A stretch of 64,000 nucleotides of DNA, from NCBI RefSeq assembly GCF_030209375.1, contig NZ_JARVSC010000001.1, positions 310,001-374,000 of the forward strand. Reading direction: 5' to 3'. The stretch comes from Plantibacter sp. ME-Dv--P-122b (GTDB lineage Bacteria > Actinomycetota > Actinomycetes > Actinomycetales > Microbacteriaceae). How positions within the stretch are numbered: the first letter of the stretch is position 1; each line of letters opens with the position of its first letter. Positions 59,217-64,000 of the stretch are shown here, piece after piece. The notes under the pieces are model-generated. The model was not told where the DNA came from, searched no databases, and worked only from the letters and a program-made list of their open reading frames with translations. A program made the translations under genes and the position numbers.

Positions 59217-59875
59217 TGACGGTCTCCCGTCGCCGCCGCTTCGTCGGCACCGCTGCGACCGCGTTCCTCGCGGTCGCGGCGGTGCTCGCCGTGGCCCAGC
59301 CGGCCTCAGCGCACAACACCATCGTCTCGACGACGCCGGCCGAGGGGTCGACGATCACGGAGCAGCCGGAGCAGCTCGTCATCACGACGAACGACAACCT
59401 GCTCGACCTCGGGGATGCCGGCCAGTCCAACCAGATCCAGGTGACCGGCCCGGGCGATGAGCGACTGTACTACGGCTCCGCGTGCGCAGCGGTGAACGGG
59501 CCCGCGCTCGTCATGCCGCTGCAGCTCGGTGAAGCGGGTGAGTACACCGTCGTCTGGCAGCTCGTCTCGACCGACGGCCACCCGCTGTCGGGCAGCTACA
59601 CCTTCGAGTGGGCGCCGGCCGAGGGCCAGGAGCTCGCGGCGGGGAGCGAGAAGCCCGCGTGCGCGACGAGTGGCGCCTCCACGGTCGAGCCCTCATCGGA
59701 GGCGGGCGGTGTCGAGCCGCAGTCGTCGTCCGACGGCGGGTTGAGCGGCGATGTGTGGTGGATCGTCGGTGCGATCGGCGTCGTCCTGATCGCCGGCATC
59801 GGCGTGCTGCTCGTGACCCGGCGGAAGCCGGAGGCGCCTTCGGACGACCAGGGCACGGACACCTCCGCGCCCTGA
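59216..59875 (+). CDS. CopC-domain copper-binding protein
   Basis: This is a 219-residue exported CopC protein. The signal ends in QPASA|HNTIVSTTPAEGS, so His33 is the mature N-terminus and supplies the Cu(II) site. The later DGHPLSGSYTFEW supplies Asp and His of the same site. A C-terminal helix (VWWIVGAIGVVLIAGIGVLLVT) anchors it. Two cysteines (CAAV and CATS) may form a disulfide. It is the last gene of a cluster with YcnI. Confidence 0.88.
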   Translation: MTVSRRRRFVGTAATAFLAVAAVLAVAQPASAHNTIVSTTPAEGSTITEQPEQLVITTNDNLLDLGDAGQSNQIQVTGPGDERLYYGSACAAVNGPALVMPLQLGEAGEYTVVWQLVSTDGHPLSGSYTFEWAPAEGQELAAGSEKPACATSGASTVEPSSEAGGVEPQSSSDGGLSGDVWWIVGAIGVVLIAGIGVLLVTRRKPEAPSDDQGTDTSAP

Positions 59876-59889
59876 GCCGCACCCGTTCC

Positions 59890-59911
59890 GGTCCCTGAGC
59901 TCGTCGAAGGG
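59890..59911 (+). repeat. REP-like sequence after copC
   Basis: GGTCCCTGAGCTCGTCGAAG at 59890-59909 followed by GG is another member of the GGTCCCTGAGC...TCGAAGGG family, 15 nt after the copC stop. Confidence 0.6.
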
Positions 59912-59923
59912 TCCCGACACAAC

Positions 59924-59965
59924 GGAACAGCCCCACCATCCTCGAGAGGATGACGGGGCTGTTCC
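59924..59965. terminator. Terminator between copC and the FAS1 gene
   Basis: GGAACAGCCCC (59924-59934) pairs with GGGGCTGTTCC (59955-59965), and CATCCT pairs with AGGATG inside, across a 4-nt loop and a 2-nt internal mismatch. ATTGTTA follows, the only T-rich tail seen at such a hairpin in this window. The convergent FAS1 gene ends 39 nt further on. Confidence 0.8.
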
Positions 59966-60004
59966 ATTGTTACCGGTGTAGCGTGCGGGTGAACCCGCGG
60001 TCGG

Positions 60005-60661
60005 CTACTTTGCCGGCGGCATCAGCACCGAGTCGATGAGGTACACGGTCGCGTTGGCGGTCTTGACGCCACCGCAGATGACCTTGGCACCGTTGACGGT
60101 GATGTTGTCACCCGAGCCCTCGACCTTGACGGTTCCACCCTCGACAGTGGTCTGCTCACCGTCGATGTCGGACGGAGCGATCTGGCCGGGGACCACGTGG
60201 TACGTGAGGATCGAGGTCAGCGTCGCAGCGCCCTCAGGGGTCTTGAGGCTGTCGAGCGTGGCGGCGTCGATCTTCTTGAAGGCGTCGTCGACCGGGGCGA
60301 AGACGGTGAACTCGGAGCCGTTCAGCGTGTCGACGAGGTTGACGTCGGGGTTCAGCTGGCCGGAGACCGCAGCGGTGAGCGTGGTCAGCAGCGGGTTGTT
60401 GGACGCGGCGACGGCGACGGGGTCGGCCGACATGCCGGCGACGGAGCCTGCACCGTCCGGGACGGCGTCAGCGTAGGCGGCGCAGCCCGAGCCGACGAGG
60501 TCCGCTGCGGGGTCTGCAGCCATCGACTCGGTGGGAGCGGAGCTCGGCTCCATCGAGGAACCGCTGTCGGAGCTGGAGCCGCTGGAACAGGCTGCGAGGC
60601 CGAAGGTCGCGACGGCGGCGAGTGCGAGCACTGCCATGTGGTTTCGCTTGATGGTACGCAT
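60005..60661 (-). CDS. Fasciclin (FAS1) domain lipoprotein
   Basis: This is a 218-residue secreted lipoprotein. The signal ends in TFGLAAC, with the lipidated Cys near residue 25. A Ser-rich linker follows. The FAS1 domain shows [46 protein letters not shown] and [14 protein letters not shown]. The family includes mycobacterial MPT70/MPT83 and mediates adhesion or binding. AGGAGAATCAC ends at the ATG 60661, a good ribosome site. A leader of over 150 nt may precede it. Confidence 0.88.
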   Translation of the reverse strand: MRTIKRNHMAVLALAAVATFGLAACSSGSSSDSGSSMEPSSAPTESMAADPAADLVGSGCAAYADAVPDGAGSVAGMSADPVAVAASNNPLLTTLTAAVSGQLNPDVNLVDTLNGSEFTVFAPVDDAFKKIDAATLDSLKTPEGAATLTSILTYHVVPGQIAPSDIDGEQTTVEGGTVKVEGSGDNITVNGAKVICGGVKTANATVYLIDSVLMPPAK

Positions 60662-60857
60662 GTGATTCTCCTTTGATGAGGTATGGACCGGTTGTCGAGT
60701 GCCTCTCAGAACCGGCCCTCGATGACACTTCGGAGCCCCCACGGGGGTGGTTTGGAAAAAGATCCGATCGCGTGTCAGATGGGGTCGCGCATTAAGAGGA
60801 GCGAAATTCTTCGGATCGGTTCCTGTGGAGGGGCACCGGGGTGTCAGCTGCTGCGGC

Positions 60858-60863
60858 TACGAT
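60858..60863 (+). promoter_or_regulatory. -10 box of recQ (leaderless)
   Basis: TACGAT ends 6 nt before ATG 60870. The same hexamer and spacing occur before zapE. Confidence 0.5.
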
Positions 60864-60869
60864 CGACGG

Positions 60870-62873
60870 ATGAGCTGGAGCACCGAACCCGACTGGATCC
60901 CGGACGACGCGGACGCTCCCGACGACTTCGACGCCCCACCGCCCGACGACGCGTACCTCGGCGGTGGTGTCGCGTGGGGGAGTGGAGCGGTCACGTCCGC
61001 TTCAGCCGCTCCGCCCGCAGCGGCTCCGGTGGCCGCCCGTGCGGCGGGCCAGAAGTTCGCCACGGCACAGGAGGCACTCCACACCGTCTTCGGGTACGAC
61101 GCGTTCCGCGGCGAGCAGCAGCAGATCATCGAGCAGGTCGCCGGCGGCGGCGACGCGGTCGTCCTCATGCCGACGGGTGGGGGCAAGAGCCTCTGCTACC
61201 AGATCCCCGCGCTGCTCCGGCCGGGCACCGGTATCGTCGTCTCCCCGCTCATCGCGCTCATGCAAGACCAGGTCGACGCACTCCTCGCCGTCGGCGTCCG
61301 CGCCGCGTTCCTCAACTCGACGCAGGATCCCGCCGAGCGTTCCCGGGTCGAACAGGCCTACCTCGCCGGCGAGCTCGACCTCCTCTACGTCGCGCCCGAG
61401 CGCCTGAGCTCCGAGGCGACGCGGCGGTTCCTCGGCCAGGGCACCATCGCCTTGCTCGCGATCGACGAGGCGCACTGTGTGTCGCAGTGGGGGCACGACT
61501 TCCGTCCCGACTACCTCATGCTCGGCGAGCTCGCCGAACGCTGGCCCGACGTCCCGCGCATCGCGCTCACGGCGACCGCCACCGAGGCGACGCACCAGGA
61601 GATCACGCAGCGGCTCCACCTCGGCGAGGCGAAGCACTTCGTCTCGAGCTTCGACCGCCCGAACATCCAGTACCGGATCGTCGGCAAGAACGAGGTCCGC
61701 AAGCAGCTCGTCGCGTTCGTGAAGGAGCAGCCGGCCGGCACCGCCGGGATCGTCTACTGCCTCAGCCGCAAGACGGTGGAGCAGACGGCGCAGCTGTTGC
61801 GCGACAACGGGGTGGACGCCGTGGCGTACCACGCCGGACTCGACGCCTCCGTGCGTGCGGCTGCGCAATCGCGCTTCCTCCGCGAGGACGGCGTCGTGGT
61901 CGTCGCGACCATCGCCTTCGGCATGGGGATCGACAAGCCGGACGTCCGCTTCGTGGCCCACGTCGACCTCCCGAAGAGTGTCGAGGGCTACTACCAGGAG
62001 ACCGGCCGTGCGGGGCGCGACGGCGAGCCGTCCATCGCCTGGCTCGCCTACGGCCTGCAGGACGTCGTCCAGCAGCGACGCATGATCGCCGAGTCACCGG
62101 GCGACCTCGCGCACCAGCGCAACCTCAGCGCCCACCTCGACGCGATGCTGGCCCTCTGCGAGACCGTCGACTGCCGTCGGGTCAACCTGCTGCGCTACTT
62201 CGGTCAGCCCTCCACGCCGTGCGGCAACTGCGACACGTGTCTCGAACCCCCGGTCACCTGGGACGGCACCGTGCCGGCGCAGAAGCTCCTCTCGACGATC
62301 GTGCGCCTGAAGCGCGAGCGCAACCAGTCCTTCGGCGCAGGGCAGATCATCGACATCCTTCGCGGCAAGCGCACCGACCGCGTCGCCCAGCAGCGGCACG
62401 ACGAACTCGCGACCTTCGGCATCGGTGAGGACCTCAGCGACCAGGAGTGGCGCGGCGTCGTCCGTCAGCTGCTCGCACGCGACCTCCTGGCCACGGTCGG
62501 CGAGTACGGCACGCTCGGACTCACCGAGGGGAGTGCCGAGGTGCTCGCCGGCAACCGGCCCGTCGCCATGCGCCGTGAGCCGGAACGCGCCGCACGCTCC
62601 TCGTCGAGGTCGTCCTCCCGCTCGTCGCCCGCGAACGTCGAGCTCGAGCCCGCCGCGGCCGAGCTGTTCCAAGCACTCCGTGCCTGGCGGGCCGGTGTCG
62701 CGAAAGAACAGGGCGTCCCCGCCTACATCGTCTTCGGCGACGCGACACTGCGGGAGGTCGCGACCGCGAAGCCCGACTCGCTCGGTGCGCTCGACGGCAT
62801 CAGCGGCATCGGCGCGAAGAAGCTCGACGCCTACGGGCAGGCGCTCATCGAGGTCGTCGCCGCCAACGCCTGA
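60870..62873 (+). CDS. recQ: ATP-dependent DNA helicase RecQ
   Basis: This is a 667-residue RecQ helicase for recombination and fork repair. After an acidic N-terminal segment of about 65 residues it shows VLMPTGGGKSLCYQIPALL (motif I), LLAIDEAHCVSQWGHDFRPDY (motif II with DEAH), YYQETGRAGRDGEPS (motif VI), a zinc-binding CRRVN...CGNCDTC cluster and a C-terminal HRDC domain (FQALRAWRAGVAKEQGVPAY). The start at 60870 is supported by a -10 box 6 nt upstream. The acidic extension is not usual for E. coli RecQ. Confidence 0.92.
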   Translation: MSWSTEPDWIPDDADAPDDFDAPPPDDAYLGGGVAWGSGAVTSASAAPPAAAPVAARAAGQKFATAQEALHTVFGYDAFRGEQQQIIEQVAGGGDAVVLMPTGGGKSLCYQIPALLRPGTGIVVSPLIALMQDQVDALLAVGVRAAFLNSTQDPAERSRVEQAYLAGELDLLYVAPERLSSEATRRFLGQGTIALLAIDEAHCVSQWGHDFRPDYLMLGELAERWPDVPRIALTATATEATHQEITQRLHLGEAKHFVSSFDRPNIQYRIVGKNEVRKQLVAFVKEQPAGTAGIVYCLSRKTVEQTAQLLRDNGVDAVAYHAGLDASVRAAAQSRFLREDGVVVVATIAFGMGIDKPDVRFVAHVDLPKSVEGYYQETGRAGRDGEPSIAWLAYGLQDVVQQRRMIAESPGDLAHQRNLSAHLDAMLALCETVDCRRVNLLRYFGQPSTPCGNCDTCLEPPVTWDGTVPAQKLLSTIVRLKRERNQSFGAGQIIDILRGKRTDRVAQQRHDELATFGIGEDLSDQEWRGVVRQLLARDLLATVGEYGTLGLTEGSAEVLAGNRPVAMRREPERAARSSSRSSSRSSPANVELEPAAAELFQALRAWRAGVAKEQGVPAYIVFGDATLREVATAKPDSLGALDGISGIGAKKLDAYGQALIEVVAANA

Positions 62874-63010
62874 CGCCGCTCCTGAGAGCGAGCTGCGACA
62901 GCTGTGGGGGAGGACCAAGTCGATCGACGACGATCGGGCGAGCCCTTGTCCACATCCCACAGGCGCTCTCACCCATCGTTATGACAGTCCTACCATTGTC
63001 GGAGGTTTTC

Positions 63011-64000
63011 ATGGGTGAAAGGCAGGACACAGCGATGGTCGACACAGCGATCCGGACGAGCGTCAGCGGTACCACGGCAGCGACGGTCGAGGTGGCGCCG
63101 TCCGACGCGCGGATCGATGTCCCGGCGCTCGCGCACCAGCTGCTCGGCACCTGGCCGGAGGCCCGGCTCGCGTCGCGGGAGCTCGCGGCCAAGCCGGAGA
63201 TGCAGCGCATCGAGGGGCAGTCGATGGACGACCACCGCGATCGCGTCTTCCACCAGCTGAAGCTCCTCGTCGACAACGGCCAGGTGCTCAAGGCGTTCCC
63301 GAAGCGCCTCGGCGGCGCCGACGACCACGGCGGCAACATCGCCGGGTTCGAGGAGCTCGTCCTCGCGGACCCGTCCCTCCAGATCAAGTCCGGCGTCCAG
63401 TGGGGACTCTTCGGTGCGGCGATCCTGCACCTCGGCACCGAGCTGCACCACGACGCGTTCCTGCCCGGCGCGATGAACCTCGACGTCCCCGGTGCCTTCG
63501 CGATGACGGAGTCCGGTCACGGCTCCGACGTCGCCTCGATCGCGACCACCGCGACGTACGACCCGGAGACCCAGGAGTTCGTCATCGACACCCCGTTCCG
63601 CGCGGCGTGGAAGGACTACCTCGGCAACGCGGCCGTGCACGGCAAGGCGGCGACCCTGTTCGCGCAGCTCATCACGAACGGCGTGAACCACGGCGTGCAC
63701 TGCTTCTACGTGCCCATCCGCGACGACGAGGGTGCCTTCCTCCCCGGGATCGGTGGCGAGGACGACGGCCTGAAGGGCGGGCTCAACGGCATCGACAACG
63801 GCCGACTGCACTTCACCGGCGTCCGCGTGCCGCGCACCAACCTCCTCAACCGCTACGGCGACGTCGCCGAGGACGGCACCTACTCCTCGCCCATCACGAG
63901 CCCCGGGCGTCGCTTCTTCACCATGCTCGGGACGCTCGTCCAGGGCCGCGTGTCGCTCGACGGAGCCGCGACGTCGGCCTCCGCGCTCGCCCTGCAGATC
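63011..64000 (+). CDS. Acyl-CoA oxidase/dehydrogenase family protein, 5' part only
   Basis: The first 330 residues of an acyl-CoA oxidase are visible; the rest lies beyond the window. FAMTESGHGSDVASIATTATYD is the FAD/substrate motif of the family, and LFGAAILHLGTELHHDAFLP and VHGKAATLFAQL are typical of bacterial acyl-CoA oxidases. It probably acts in fatty-acid beta-oxidation. ATG 63011 has GGAGG 5 nt upstream; ATG 63035 is a shorter alternative. The gap before it holds GACAGTCC...TTGTC, a weak inverted repeat. Confidence 0.8.
   Translation, partial: MGERQDTAMVDTAIRTSVSGTTAATVEVAPSDARIDVPALAHQLLGTWPEARLASRELAAKPEMQRIEGQSMDDHRDRVFHQLKLLVDNGQVLKAFPKRLGGADDHGGNIAGFEELVLADPSLQIKSGVQWGLFGAAILHLGTELHHDAFLPGAMNLDVPGAFAMTESGHGSDVASIATTATYDPETQEFVIDTPFRAAWKDYLGNAAVHGKAATLFAQLITNGVNHGVHCFYVPIRDDEGAFLPGIGGEDDGLKGGLNGIDNGRLHFTGVRVPRTNLLNRYGDVAEDGTYSSPITSPGRRFFTMLGTLVQGRVSLDGAATSASALALQI

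Noticed and set aside
1-64000. tRNA, rRNA, prophage or insertion sequence
   Set aside because: No clover-leaf, rRNA core, transposase or integrase sequence was recognised in either strand by reading.

Overview
The window is 64 kb of high-GC, densely packed bacterial chromosome. Gene content and layout point to an actinobacterium, most likely of the family Microbacteriaceae. The evidence is an Actinobacteria-type purF/purM neighbourhood with a DUF3073 gene, SCP_3-type and MSMEG_6728-type genes, an Rv2578c-like radical SAM gene, ECF transporters, many GTG starts, and many starts placed 6-8 nt after a TANNNT -10 box (leaderless transcripts). No rRNA, tRNA, CRISPR array, insertion sequence or prophage was seen. 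The family assignment is inference.

Layout. 1-3.6 kb: the end of a phosphonate uptake and catabolism operon (PhnE-type permease, HpnW-type flavin oxidoreductase, phosphonatase-like HAD hydrolase, HpnZ-type dehydrogenase). 3.8-7.9 kb: a membrane protein, purC, and a PadR regulator followed by a DHA2 drug exporter. 7.9-13.6 kb: a 2H phosphoesterase coupled to a Pyr_excise-type gene, an alpha/beta hydrolase, purD, an SCP-like protein, a family 2 glycosyltransferase and an SDR protein. 13.6-19.6 kb: zapE, a small membrane protein, purM, purF, a 2TM protein with a histone-H1-like tail, and DUF3073. 19.8-24.9 kb: an HhH-GPD protein, UspA, two FluC subunits, a KimA-like transporter and a lipoprotein. 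25-30.5 kb: PadR/DUF4097, then a CitA/CitB-type two-component system beside dctA. 30.5-39.4 kb: YczE/MocR, a large HAE1-type RND pump, and hutH divergent from an IclR regulator. 39.5-44.1 kb: an unknown protein, AraC, a monooxygenase-like membrane protein, a Nudix hydrolase and a GH15 enzyme. 44.4-50.3 kb: a DEAD-box helicase with a 220-residue Arg/Tyr repeat array, a membrane-anchored exonuclease VII-like protein, a carboxylesterase and a GNAT acetyltransferase. 50.4-54.7 kb: a radical SAM protein under a LexA-like box and a YkoEDC-type ECF transporter. 54.8-64 kb: pirin, an AI-2E-family protein, a copper-linked trio (membrane protein, YcnI, CopC), a FAS1 lipoprotein, recQ and a truncated acyl-CoA oxidase gene.

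Four purine genes (purC, purD, purM, purF) are scattered over 13 kb rather than forming one operon. Several regulators sit next to visible operators and probable targets: PadR with the DHA2 pump, PadR with DUF4097, CitA/CitB with dctA, MocR with yczE, and IclR with hutH.

The most unusual items are the XseA-like protein that ends in two membrane helices instead of the XseB-binding coiled coil, the modular low-complexity array at the N-terminus of the DEAD-box helicase, and a double-hairpin repeat present at two convergent gene junctions. All family calls were made by reading motifs in the sequence; no database search was run.
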